Positions 8,844-18,226 of a DNA stretch of 64,000 bases are shown piece after piece. The DNA lies in assembly GCA_949358305.1 (NCBI GenBank), contig OX442314.1, positions 25,537,060 through 25,601,059 on the forward strand, given 5' to 3'. The first letter of the stretch is position 1, and each line of letters begins with the position of its first letter. The position numbers and the translations under genes are program-made. The stretch is from Strigamia acuminata (lineage: Eukaryota; Arthropoda; Chilopoda; Geophilomorpha; Linotaeniidae). Below the pieces are notes generated by a model, which saw nothing but the letters and a program-made list of their open reading frames with translations, was not told the DNA's origin and made no database searches.

Positions 8844-11800
8844 ATGTCAGACCAAGATGAACAATCCGCGTCTGATAACGAGCGACCTACGCTCGAAAAG
8901 GGAAAACGGACCTCCGACTATAACTTAAGGTCGGGCGGCCCGGTTCCCGAACAATCCGCGAAGGCGAAAGCCCGAGCGAATCGGAGGAAAGCAAAGGCGC
9001 AGAAAGAGGAAGCAGCTGCTTCGCTCGAGGCCCTAACCGAGCCCGAGCGAGAGCCGCTCTCCTCAGATATGCCCTTTGTCGAAGATACCGATACAGAAGT
9101 CCTAGAAAATCAAGAAGAAATTCGCGATACAACAACAGGACGAGTGCCGATACTGGTAGCCGAGGAGAAGACGGAAACTCCGAGGCGAACAACCACAATC
9201 GACAGCAACCCATCACCAGCACAAAGCCACCATTCGGCCCCCTTAAATGAAACTCCGGCGAGAAACACGAGCGGGACCCCGATGGCCTCCCGTGCCTCGG
9301 CGAGACCTGCCCCTGTTTCCCCCGAGGTAGCCCATTTAATTCACCTATCGCAACAAGCGGCCCGACTGAAAGCAGTAACCGATATTCCGCCGGGAACGTC
9401 AGTTTGGGACTCGATTACTATACTCACTAAAGCGATTTGCGCAGCACAGGCCCCGACGCCAGTCGCAAGACCAGCGGCGGAGACGCCTGTAGCGCAAGAA
9501 ACGCCGAGTGACGTAGGTAACTTCGTGCCCGATCCTCACAAAGCCCTTCACGAATCTCGGGAGAAAGCCCGAGAAGAATCGAGGCAGGAAACGATAAATC
9601 GTCAGCGTAGAGTGAGCGCTGAGAGGAGAGAACTTTGGAACGAGGAAGAGGAACGACTACAGCGGGAAAAAAGGACCACGGAGAGAACGGAAGAAATGGT
9701 GCAAAAAATGAGGGAAGAGCAGGAAGCAAAAATACGAAAAGAATGGAATAATACAGTAGAAGGAAGGCACAGAGAAGCCCAAGACTACGAAGACCAATTC
9801 CGAGCCCTCCTGGCCCAACGAAAAGCCGAGAAATTGCAGAAACTGAGAGAAGAAGCTCAGCGGCAACACCAGAAGTGGGAAGAACAATACCACGAAAGGA
9901 TGAAAGCCGCAAGAGCAAGGAGAGAAAAGGAGCAATTTCGTGAAGAACAAGAAGAATGGGAGCGGTACAGATGGACTGACGAGTACCAAGCTAAGAAAAA
10001 AGAAATAATTGACGAGCAAAAACGATGGGAAGCCGAAAATTGGGAAAAGGAAACAGAGAAATTCCAAAGAGAGTACGAGCAGGACGTTTCGGAGAGAAAA
10101 GAAAAGGAGGATCCGAAAGCGGACAAAGAGCCCACCAGCGGTTCCAACGCCGAACCAAAAAAGAGGAAGTCACGGGAAGACGACCAACCGGATAGAAAAT
10201 CCAGAAACCGTAACCCCTCGAAACGATCCGAAAGAAGCGCCGCAATCGACGCGTTACTTAACAAAAAGAACGCGAATAAGGACCGCGAGCGCCCAGAAAG
10301 CGAAGAGAATAACTGGCATTCTTTTTACGGGAACAGCGACGAAAAGGAGCCGCCGCCCTCCGGAGGCTCGAAGAAATCACGGGATGGCGAAGAAGTCCCC
10401 CCGAAGGGACCAAGAGACCGCCCACAAGGCGACCCTTCCGACCCCTCTGATTCATCGGGCGACGACGACCAAAGTCGACCGTCATCCGGATCGCACCGAG
10501 AGAGCCGCGGCAGCAACCAGCACCATTCGGACCGACCGAATGCCTCCAACCGATCTTCGCACAGCTCTCGCCCTTCCATACAGGAGGGGAACTTCCAGGA
10601 CTCTGCCGGCCGACAATATACAATGGCTGAACTGGGACGTGCCTTATTGAACTCTTTCCGAAAGGAAGGAATCGACTTGGGCCACCCCGGAGATGAACAT
10701 AACCGCGCCGGTGAAAGGGTCAAACGCAAATATGGCGTGCGTAACGAACCAGCGGCCGAAGCCACGGGCAACATCCGCTGGCAACACTATGTACAAACGC
10801 GATTCGACGGTTCGTGGAAAGCGGGAGACCGCTTCCTCGACGAAGTCATGAGAATTAAGAAAGCTACAAAGGCGACCGTCGCCGATATGCTTACACACGG
10901 CCTAGTGGAGTTAACCACCGGGTCAGCCCGCGAGTGGTACCAAGGGCTAAAAAATCCAACCTGGGACGACTTTCTCGTCCGTTTCGACCTTCGATACGGC
11001 GAAACACCCGACGAGATCAGCAACAAATTGCGTGGCCTCCGTCAAGCCCCAGGTGAAACACTCGCCGACTACGACGCCCGAGCGAAATTACTCTTCGCCC
11101 GAGCACCGTACGAAATTAACCCTGCCGGGTTTACGATGATTTTCTATGGGGGATTGTCAGCACATTCACAACGAATATTGCTGGACATGCGGGCTCCCCG
11201 CACTGGCGACTATCGGGATGTCAGTAATTATCTCCTAACCAATACGCTGGAGATAGAACAAAGGTACTACGCCTCACTGCCACCCGAAGAGGCGGAAGCC
11301 CACGAAAAGCGACTGATAACCAGCGCCGAACGCCATAAAGCTTCCGAGAAATTAATGAGACCGAGCGAATACCTCAGCGGCATAATGAGCCTCACTGAGG
11401 CGTCTTCGGGACGGACGTTGACACCAAAAACCGGTGTAACGCTCCCAAGCAACCCGATTGCTGCCCCAAAGAAAGCTCCGACGACTACGGCGATGCAGGT
11501 GACCTCGACTGACTTAGCCACCTCGGCAAAAGCAGAGGAAGCGTCACCTCCCGCGGCGGTCGCCGAGCCGGCAGAGGAATCGAGCGATGAAGACGACCTA
11601 CACGAACACCTCGAAAACTTATCGACGGGGTGCGACGACCAAGGCCCGTACCTTCGACACGCGCACCGAGCGCTAGCCATCACCCAATTCAGAGCTCACG
11701 CCCGCGCCGCCAAGGAAAAAGGGGCGCCGGGCCTCAAAAGACGGTTCCCAACAGCATTCGTCCCGAAAAAACCGGGTTTCACACCCACGGGCGACAAAAG

Positions 11801-11963
11801 CAATATTAAATGCTACAGCTGTGGGGAATACGGCCATTATTCCGATAAATGCGAAAAAACAGCCAAAATCACTAGTGAGACACAGACCATGATGAAGATG
11901 ATGGCCGAGTTAAATATCGCCCTGGCAAAAAACTGCCAAGCGCAGGCGTCGTCGAAGAAATAG
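8844..11963 (+). CDS. gag: Gypsy element Gag polyprotein
   Basis: 1039 aa from ATG 8844. It should form the retrotransposon particle and bind the RNA. The N-terminus is low-complexity and acidic/basic. About residues 230-440 are a long, very charged K/E/R stretch predicted to be coiled coil. Residues ~450-600 are S/P/R-rich. Residues ~650-800 look like a retrotransposon gag capsid domain (REWYQGL, LRQAPGETLADYDARA). One zinc knuckle, C-x2-C-x4-H-x4-C (CYSCGEYGHYSDKC), lies near residue 989. It is longer than most Ty3/Gypsy Gags, mainly through the coiled-coil insert. Pol follows in the -1 frame, entered near 11927-11933. The opposite-strand ORFs here are shadows of its biased codons. Confidence 0.93.
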   Translation: MSDQDEQSASDNERPTLEKGKRTSDYNLRSGGPVPEQSAKAKARANRRKAKAQKEEAAASLEALTEPEREPLSSDMPFVEDTDTEVLENQEEIRDTTTGRVPILVAEEKTETPRRTTTIDSNPSPAQSHHSAPLNETPARNTSGTPMASRASARPAPVSPEVAHLIHLSQQAARLKAVTDIPPGTSVWDSITILTKAICAAQAPTPVARPAAETPVAQETPSDVGNFVPDPHKALHESREKAREESRQETINRQRRVSAERRELWNEEEERLQREKRTTERTEEMVQKMREEQEAKIRKEWNNTVEGRHREAQDYEDQFRALLAQRKAEKLQKLREEAQRQHQKWEEQYHERMKAARARREKEQFREEQEEWERYRWTDEYQAKKKEIIDEQKRWEAENWEKETEKFQREYEQDVSERKEKEDPKADKEPTSGSNAEPKKRKSREDDQPDRKSRNRNPSKRSERSAAIDALLNKKNANKDRERPESEENNWHSFYGNSDEKEPPPSGGSKKSRDGEEVPPKGPRDRPQGDPSDPSDSSGDDDQSRPSSGSHRESRGSNQHHSDRPNASNRSSHSSRPSIQEGNFQDSAGRQYTMAELGRALLNSFRKEGIDLGHPGDEHNRAGERVKRKYGVRNEPAAEATGNIRWQHYVQTRFDGSWKAGDRFLDEVMRIKKATKATVADMLTHGLVELTTGSAREWYQGLKNPTWDDFLVRFDLRYGETPDEISNKLRGLRQAPGETLADYDARAKLLFARAPYEINPAGFTMIFYGGLSAHSQRILLDMRAPRTGDYRDVSNYLLTNTLEIEQRYYASLPPEEAEAHEKRLITSAERHKASEKLMRPSEYLSGIMSLTEASSGRTLTPKTGVTLPSNPIAAPKKAPTTTAMQVTSTDLATSAKAEEASPPAAVAEPAEESSDEDDLHEHLENLSTGCDDQGPYLRHAHRALAITQFRAHARAAKEKGAPGLKRRFPTAFVPKKPGFTPTGDKSNIKCYSCGEYGHYSDKCEKTAKITSETQTMMKMMAELNIALAKNCQAQASSKK

Positions 11964-11980
11964 AATCGACTTCGTCTGCG
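11927..11980 (+). promoter_or_regulatory. Programmed -1 ribosomal frameshift signal (gag/pol)
   Basis: The heptamer A AAA AAC (11927-11933) is in the correct phase of the gag frame (gcA AAA AAC) and a -1 slip enters the open pol frame exactly. A 7-base spacer is followed by a possible stem-loop pairing 11941-11945 with 11976-11980 and 11953-11957 with 11970-11974. The gag stop is at 11961-11963. This heptamer is a known retroviral slip site. The pairing was worked out by eye and not folded. Confidence 0.75.
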
Positions 11981-14900
11981 AAAGCCGAGGAAATAACAAG
12001 GAAAAAGAAATTCCATACCGGACCTGCCGGTCACGCCATACTTGATGCGCAAGTCAAAGACCGAGCCCAATCCGCACCGGAGAAGGAAGAAAAAGTGATA
12101 CTGAGGGGCATGCAAGTGAGAACTGAGGCCAAAACAGACGATAGTTGGGCCGAACTCCCGTTTGACCTGGACGTCGTACCGCAGAAATTGCGAGTATTCC
12201 ACTGCAACGTCTCAAAGTCACATTGCGAGACACTCTGTATGTTACCAGTGACCATTGAAAACCAAAAGTTACTGGGACTACTGGATTCCGGAGCGGATCG
12301 TTCTTGCATATCCGAAGATCTAGTCGAGAGCCTAGACATCGAAGACAAAATGATGAAAGTGAACGAGAATGTGGAATTACTCACGGCTAATGGCTATGTA
12401 AAGCCAAGGGGCGTGATAAAAATCACCATCGATTGGAGGGGAGGGAACCTATCCCACCCCTTCTTAGTGTTGCCATCCCACGACAAGGTGTTCCTCCTCG
12501 GAATTGACATCATGGCTAAACTAAACATACAGCCAAATCCGATAACGAGATCGTGGAATTGGATAAGCCCCGAAGGTGAAAGGCCCGTTCCAGTAGTACC
12601 CCAAAAATTGCTGGACGAGGCCCAAGATAAGGAGGAATACGAGAGAGGACTGCGAAAATTCGTACAAGACTACGATTTCGTAGCCTTCGCTCTGGAATTG
12701 CAAAGAAGCAACATGGTGGACACGTTAGTCGAGGAGGCCGCTCTGCAAGTCAACGAAGCGTCATTGTTGAGGCGAATACTTCGTAAGCACGAACGGATCC
12801 TCACCAAAACGCCCGGAAGAACGACCGAAGCCGTACACGAGATCGAACTAACAACGGACAAACCGATTCGCGTGCCATACAAGGGAATGAATCCCCAAAA
12901 ACGGGACATAGTAACCCAGATGTGTCAAGACATGCTCGATAAAGGCATCGTCACAGAAGCATTGGGCGAATACGCGATGAGGATCGTCCTAGTAATGCGA
13001 CCCGGCTCCGAGCCTCGCTTGTGTATCGACTACCGCCCGCTCAATGCGATAACGGTGATAGACCCGATACAGATGCCCTCCATCGAAGCGATTCTCCGAG
13101 AGCTGGCTCCATTTAATTGGGTAACCACCATGGACCTATCAAAAGGGTACTGGCAGGTCGAACTCCGACCAGAAGACAAGCTAAAAACAGCGTTTTACTC
13201 GCCTATAGGGCGATTAATGTTCAACGTAATGCCATTCGGACTAGTGAACGCGCCAAGCACATTTCAAAAGTTAATCGAAAGCGTCCTCGGAGACATGTTA
13301 CATGATTTCGTCTGGGCTTATCTCGACGATATCATTATTGCGTCAGACACTTTTGAGGAACACATAGAGCACATAGACCGAGTGGTCTCCCGTTTAGCCA
13401 AAGCTGGACTCCATGTCCACCCCGGAAAGAGCAAGTTCTGTAGAAAAGAACTTGCCTTCCTAGGCTATCGAATCGGAGTTGAAGGGATCGCCATTGATCC
13501 CGAAAAAGTACGAGCAATAAACGGATTCCCGGCCCCCGAAGATATAAAGGGGGTCCAGAGATTCATGGGAATGATTAATTTTTTCGGCAGGCTGCTCCCC
13601 AATTTGGCAGAAGTAGCCGCGCCCGTAACGGACCTCCTGCGAACCGACCGCGAGTTCGCATGGACGGCCGAATGCGAGGCCGCCTTCAGCGCCATAAAAC
13701 AAATGCTGGCCGACGTCGACAAAATGCCGCTACCCGATCTAAACCGACCGTTCGTACTGCATACCGACGCCAGCCGAGTTGGCTTGGGAGCAGCCCTTTT
13801 GCAAAAACACACGTACAACGGAGTGGAGCAAGAAGTACCCTGTATGTTCATAAGCCGAAAAATACAGGGAGCCGAGAAAAACTACACGGCTACAGAACTC
13901 GAGTGCTTAGCCGTAATATGGGCTGTTCGGAAATTTCGTGACTACCTAGAGTATACGAATTTCGAGGTGCAGACCGATCATCAAGCATTAAGTTGGTTGA
14001 TGAAGTTAAAAGAACCATCCGGCAGACTCGCCAGATGGCAACTCGAACTCATGGCGTGCGACATAACAATAACATATCGCCCCGGAAAATTCAATCAGGT
14101 GGCCGACGCCTTATCGCGAGCCCCGGCGTCCGACCCCCATGGTCCGGACGACGACGGCGAAGACGATTCGCGTCTACTTTACTGCCCGACGCCCAGACGG
14201 ATTTGGCGCCTTCGTAAAGCGAACGAATTGCCCGTGATGGAGCCCGCTGATAGGACTTTTTGTGGTTTCTGGACTCGGACGTACCAGCCAGCTGGAACAA
14301 CCGACACAACCACGGAAACAAAACCTCCGGTCATCCCAGAGGCCCCAAAAACTCTACTGCGAGCCTTCACGGCCACAATAGAAAAGAAAACGCAATACGC
14401 GCCGCCAACAAGACTCGAGTTCATCGAACATCAGGCGACCGACGCCAAATGTCAAATAATGACTCGATTCCTAGAAAAAGGGGAATATCCGGTCGACATG
14501 ACAAATCCTCATCGCAGAAAGCAATTTGCCAAGGAAGCCACCAGCTACCTGATAGACGACGGGTTGCTACTCAAATATCACCCGACGTTTCAGGACGACC
14601 TTAGCGGAGCGGGAAACGCGATAAAAGTGGTGGCGCCTGTCTCGCTACACACCCGACTGCTGTGGCTGATGCACGGGCACCCACTCGCTAGCCACGCCGG
14701 CATAGCAAGAACATTGTACCGCGTGAAGCAGATATTTTTTTGGCCCGGAGCCCGCCAGAAAATAACGAAATTTATTCGTCACTGCTCCCGGTGCCAAGCA
14801 TGTCGACCTCGCGACAAAGTGGCCAGAAACACAATGTTTCTCGGCCCCTATGCTCCCTTCGACTGTTGGAGTGTTGACTTGATGGGCCCCAAGCCCACAA

Positions 14901-16069
14901 CAAGCAACCGCAACATGTATATACTTGTAATTATGGACGTAGCGACCCGTTGGCCCGAGTTGTACGCCCTCGCGAAGCCCTCGGCGGAAAATATCGCCGA
15001 GTGTCTTTACGACGTGGCGTTGCGATTTGGGTTTCCTCGGAAACTCATTTCCGATAACGGGCCCCAATTCAGGTCCAAAATATACAAGGAGTTCTGCAAG
15101 AAATTTAAGATGGAGATTTCAAACACCTCCACTTATAATCCTCAAACGAACCCCGTGGAAAGGCTAAACAAAGACGTGAAATACGCTTTGACGGTGTTCA
15201 CCGACGTACACAATCGGTGGGATGAGTATCTACGTGAGATAGCGTTCAGCATTCGCTCCACCGTATCACGAACACGCGACTTCTCACCGGCGTTTCTTAA
15301 TTTCGCCCGCGAACTAAGAATGCCATGGGACCCACGAGTTGCGGAAGCAGTGAATGTACTGGACCCCGCCAACCCACACGAGTACGTATGTCGTTTGGAA
15401 CAGACAATTTCCGACACATATCAGCACCTAATGACTCACATCTTTGACCTACGGGAAAGAGTCGCAGAAAAAGAAGGAGATTTAGATTTTACGAATTTCA
15501 AGGTCAACGACCTGGTGTGGAAGGAAACACACATATTATCGAATGCTGCGAGGGGCATTGCCGCGGGTCTGGCCGACAAAAGGGACGGACCCTATGTAAT
15601 TGTGGCAGAACACGGCGGCAACGCCTACCAATTGCGCAGATTAACAGATAATAAAAATTTCCAGTCGATCAACGGCCGGGAATTAAAACCATATCTACCA
15701 GAATTTCGCCAAGAAATATGGCTGGAAGGTCAGACACACAGCGGCCAAGGTGGCACAGTGGTTGACACATTCCAAAATAACAACGAAATCGGCGAAGGAG
15801 CAGACGAAGATGACGAATTTTTCGACGCCGAATCCCAACCCACAGATGCTCCCGATCAAGCGGAGCAAACAGTCTCGGAGAGGGAGGAAGCAGAAGAAAA
15901 TACTTCTGAAAAAGAAAAAACAAAATTAAAAGAAGTAAACAATACCGCAACATCGGAGATGAGCGACCAAGTGGGAGCCGATACCACTCGCGAGCAAAAA
16001 CGCAACCTTCGACCGCAAAAATCGAAGAATCCGTTCATCCAAGACGGAAAAATCACCGGGAGAAACTAG
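11933..16069 (+). CDS. pol: Gypsy element Pol polyprotein (protease, RT, RNase H, integrase)
   Basis: The frame is open from 11879 to the TAG at 16067-16069. The first ATG is well inside (12110), which fits translation by -1 frameshift from gag rather than a separate start. Aspartic protease: LLDSGADRS near 12278. Reverse transcriptase: LCIDYRPLN near 13018 and the YLDD catalytic box near 13319. RNase H: HTDASRVGLGAALL near 13759. Integrase: H-H-C-C zinc domain (HPLASH...CSRCQAC) near 14680-14803, then catalytic D (WSVDLMGP), D (SDNGPQF) and E (NPVERLNK) with 34 residues between the last two, and a GPY/F module (RDGPYVIV) near 15590. The C-terminal tail is acidic. There is no chromodomain. 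All key residues are present and there are no internal stops. Confidence 0.95.
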   Translation: MPSAGVVEEIESTSSAKAEEITRKKKFHTGPAGHAILDAQVKDRAQSAPEKEEKVILRGMQVRTEAKTDDSWAELPFDLDVVPQKLRVFHCNVSKSHCETLCMLPVTIENQKLLGLLDSGADRSCISEDLVESLDIEDKMMKVNENVELLTANGYVKPRGVIKITIDWRGGNLSHPFLVLPSHDKVFLLGIDIMAKLNIQPNPITRSWNWISPEGERPVPVVPQKLLDEAQDKEEYERGLRKFVQDYDFVAFALELQRSNMVDTLVEEAALQVNEASLLRRILRKHERILTKTPGRTTEAVHEIELTTDKPIRVPYKGMNPQKRDIVTQMCQDMLDKGIVTEALGEYAMRIVLVMRPGSEPRLCIDYRPLNAITVIDPIQMPSIEAILRELAPFNWVTTMDLSKGYWQVELRPEDKLKTAFYSPIGRLMFNVMPFGLVNAPSTFQKLIESVLGDMLHDFVWAYLDDIIIASDTFEEHIEHIDRVVSRLAKAGLHVHPGKSKFCRKELAFLGYRIGVEGIAIDPEKVRAINGFPAPEDIKGVQRFMGMINFFGRLLPNLAEVAAPVTDLLRTDREFAWTAECEAAFSAIKQMLADVDKMPLPDLNRPFVLHTDASRVGLGAALLQKHTYNGVEQEVPCMFISRKIQGAEKNYTATELECLAVIWAVRKFRDYLEYTNFEVQTDHQALSWLMKLKEPSGRLARWQLELMACDITITYRPGKFNQVADALSRAPASDPHGPDDDGEDDSRLLYCPTPRRIWRLRKANELPVMEPADRTFCGFWTRTYQPAGTTDTTTETKPPVIPEAPKTLLRAFTATIEKKTQYAPPTRLEFIEHQATDAKCQIMTRFLEKGEYPVDMTNPHRRKQFAKEATSYLIDDGLLLKYHPTFQDDLSGAGNAIKVVAPVSLHTRLLWLMHGHPLASHAGIARTLYRVKQIFFWPGARQKITKFIRHCSRCQACRPRDKVARNTMFLGPYAPFDCWSVDLMGPKPTTSNRNMYILVIMDVATRWPELYALAKPSAENIAECLYDVALRFGFPRKLISDNGPQFRSKIYKEFCKKFKMEISNTSTYNPQTNPVERLNKDVKYALTVFTDVHNRWDEYLREIAFSIRSTVSRTRDFSPAFLNFARELRMPWDPRVAEAVNVLDPANPHEYVCRLEQTISDTYQHLMTHIFDLRERVAEKEGDLDFTNFKVNDLVWKETHILSNAARGIAAGLADKRDGPYVIVAEHGGNAYQLRRLTDNKNFQSINGRELKPYLPEFRQEIWLEGQTHSGQGGTVVDTFQNNNEIGEGADEDDEFFDAESQPTDAPDQAEQTVSEREEAEENTSEKEKTKLKEVNNTATSEMSDQVGADTTREQKRNLRPQKSKNPFIQDGKITGRN

Positions 16070-16469
16070 AAAGAAATAAAAAGGTCAAGACATGTGATTG
16101 CGGCGTCGTAAAGTTGAAGAAATTCACTTACGAGAGCTGCAACGCATGTCGAGACATAAAATTCGGCTAAGTCCGAACTTCGTCATCAGTTATCACCGTC
16201 AATATCGAAAAGCGAGATTACATGACGTATCGGTCGAAACCCCGTAGCATAACATGCGCACGGCTCGATCGCACGCGTCGTCCCCGTAGCTCCACGCTCA
16301 CACGGACAAATCTCGTACCGAACGAGACGCGTCCGTGACCCACAATCCTCCGCGCCAATCAGTTCCGTTTCCGATTGTTCGCTGACACGAAAAGCACGCG
16401 TTCCTGACGATTTCCCCGTGAAATCGTTTTCAGAACCTCTTTTCTCTCGAATAATTGGATTTTCTCTTG

Positions 16470-16818
16470 ATGGCTGATCGACGCAACCCGAGAATTGACC
16501 CCGACGCCTCGTCCTCCAGAGACGAGAGCGAAGGATTGGTCATCGAGGCGGAGGAAGAAGATTGGGATGAGCCGGAGCAACAACCACAGGTAACATAAGA
16601 TCTTCCCGTAAGATCGAAAATGTAATCCGCCGACATCCGACACCATGTCGGATTGTGGCGCGTGATAACTTGACTGATGAATTCTTTTTTGTATTTATTT
16701 TGTTGATTTTCGGTAGAATCAGAGCTCGGGCGCGGAAACCTTTTTCGTGCTCGAAGATCTCCGATCTCCAAACCCAGACAAAGGAATTGTTTGCCAAGAT
16801 GGCGTCGCTAAAACTTAA
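16470..16818 (+). CDS. Possible spliced small accessory ORF in the Gypsy element
   Basis: An ATG ORF (16470-16589, 40 codons, acidic, ending EPEQQPQ) meets a good donor, CAG|gtaaca, and stops two codons later if unspliced. A pyrimidine-rich acceptor, gttgattttcggtag, ends at 16716. Joining there keeps the frame (phase 0) and adds 33 codons to a TAA at 16816, giving 73 aa. Function unknown. The 1-kb gap between pol and the next ORF is otherwise non-coding apart from a pol-frame extension (16070-16165). Splicing is inferred from the sites only. Confidence 0.35.
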
Positions 16819-17113
16819 AAAAAAAAAAAACTAAAACCTTAAAGTAACGTTGAAACTTCGTAATTAAATACGAGTAGAAAAGCTTAAACAAAAACAACCG
16901 ATTCTTTTATATTACGCGACGTTGTTTTGAGCGGACCTCCTGAATCTAAAAAAGGTAGCAAGAGAAAGACTGAGCTACACCAGCGGCCAACCACCGCGGA
17001 CCTGCGAATAATCAGGACAGAGAGGAGCGGCCACAACCGAAAGAAATTTTGGTGCCACCGCCGATCTCACAATTTTTATTCCAAACATTTATAAAAAGGG
17101 TATCGAAATTAAA

Positions 17114-18226
17114 ATGTATTTAATGCTTCAGATCGACCCGCTACAATCATGGGACGCCCTGCCGTCTACAGTGCCCACCAAGGGCAACATCTTCCGGCTA
17201 GCGATGCCAGAATTTATCCGGTTAGCCTATCCAGAGGAGGACACCGATGTCTGGGCCCTCAGATTACGCTACTCCCGAGCGATCGAAGAATTCTTTGACC
17301 GACCCAGGACGCTGGTCGAATGTTTGCCCAGGCAAATACGAGAAAGGGTGGGGCCACGGATCGATCCCGATTTCGATCCGTCGAGCCCTATTTTTTCAGA
17401 GCTACTTCGAGCCCGGTACGGTGGTACCGAAGAGGACGAGCACACCGGCCTTCGGTGGCGCAACGCCGCAACGCCAGAAGAGCGGAGACGAATCGTCCGC
17501 GAAGAGATCGCTCACCTAGAGCGAACGGCAACCAGTGCCGTAATACGAGTTTTGGAGCGAAATGGTTTCTCGACGGGAGAAATCAAAGAATGGTTGCAAG
17601 AGGCCCGCGAAGACCGCCAAGCAACACCATGGGTGCCGCCCGTCGGCTTTATCGCCACTCAAGCCGAGATGTGGCAGCTGCACCGTGTCGGTATCCTACA
17701 GAGCGGCACACGAGTCAGGAGGCTGAAGAGACAGGCCTCAAGCTCAAACGGCGGCCCCGCTCAGATTAGGCAGGCCCTCTCCACCGAGGAGAGCGGCCCG
17801 TCGACGAGTGGGACGCAACCCGGCCACTCGAGCAGTTCCGATTCAAGAACTCGAACAGTCGTCCAGTCGGGAGGCCTGCGCTCAGTTGTGATCGTACCCG
17901 CCTCCTCCAAGGAATTGCGACTGGATCCAGAAGCCGGACCGTCCAACTCGTGGAGCGACCAAGTCGACGAACAGGAGAGACAAGCGGCTACCGCAGCCGC
18001 GCCCTCTCTTCCTAGTGCGTACCGTCCGGCCGTCGGACGAAGAGTCGACCATGTTCGACCAAGCGGAACCTCCGTACAAAATCCGAAGAGACTCGGTGAC
18101 CTCTTCGCACGTCGAAACCGCCAACACCAGGCGCAACCGGAAGAGCAGAGCCCGCCGCAGGCAACGAATGCAAACCCTGCTAACAAAACTAGCCGCCGCC
18201 GAGAAAAGGCCGACCGCCGCCGGTAG
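17114..18226 (+). CDS. Gypsy element ORF3, unknown protein
   Basis: 370 aa from ATG 17114, open upstream to 17012. It has no signal peptide, membrane segment, furin site or glycosylation-rich ectodomain, so it is not a recognisable envelope. The first ~210 residues are mixed and probably folded (rich in R/E helices, e.g. EERRRIVREEIAHLE). The rest is S/P/Q/R-rich and probably disordered, ending in a basic tail (SRRREKADRRR) that suggests nucleic-acid binding or nuclear localisation. It overlaps ORF4, which is read in the +1 frame. Codon use and GC content match gag and pol, so it belongs to the element. I do not recognise the family. Confidence 0.7.
   Translation: MYLMLQIDPLQSWDALPSTVPTKGNIFRLAMPEFIRLAYPEEDTDVWALRLRYSRAIEEFFDRPRTLVECLPRQIRERVGPRIDPDFDPSSPIFSELLRARYGGTEEDEHTGLRWRNAATPEERRRIVREEIAHLERTATSAVIRVLERNGFSTGEIKEWLQEAREDRQATPWVPPVGFIATQAEMWQLHRVGILQSGTRVRRLKRQASSSNGGPAQIRQALSTEESGPSTSGTQPGHSSSSDSRTRTVVQSGGLRSVVIVPASSKELRLDPEAGPSNSWSDQVDEQERQAATAAAPSLPSAYRPAVGRRVDHVRPSGTSVQNPKRLGDLFARRNRQHQAQPEEQSPPQATNANPANKTSRRREKADRRR

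Noticed and set aside
9427-10774. Several long opposite-strand ORFs across gag
   Set aside because: They mirror the codon bias of the real gag frame, have no domains and overlap one another.
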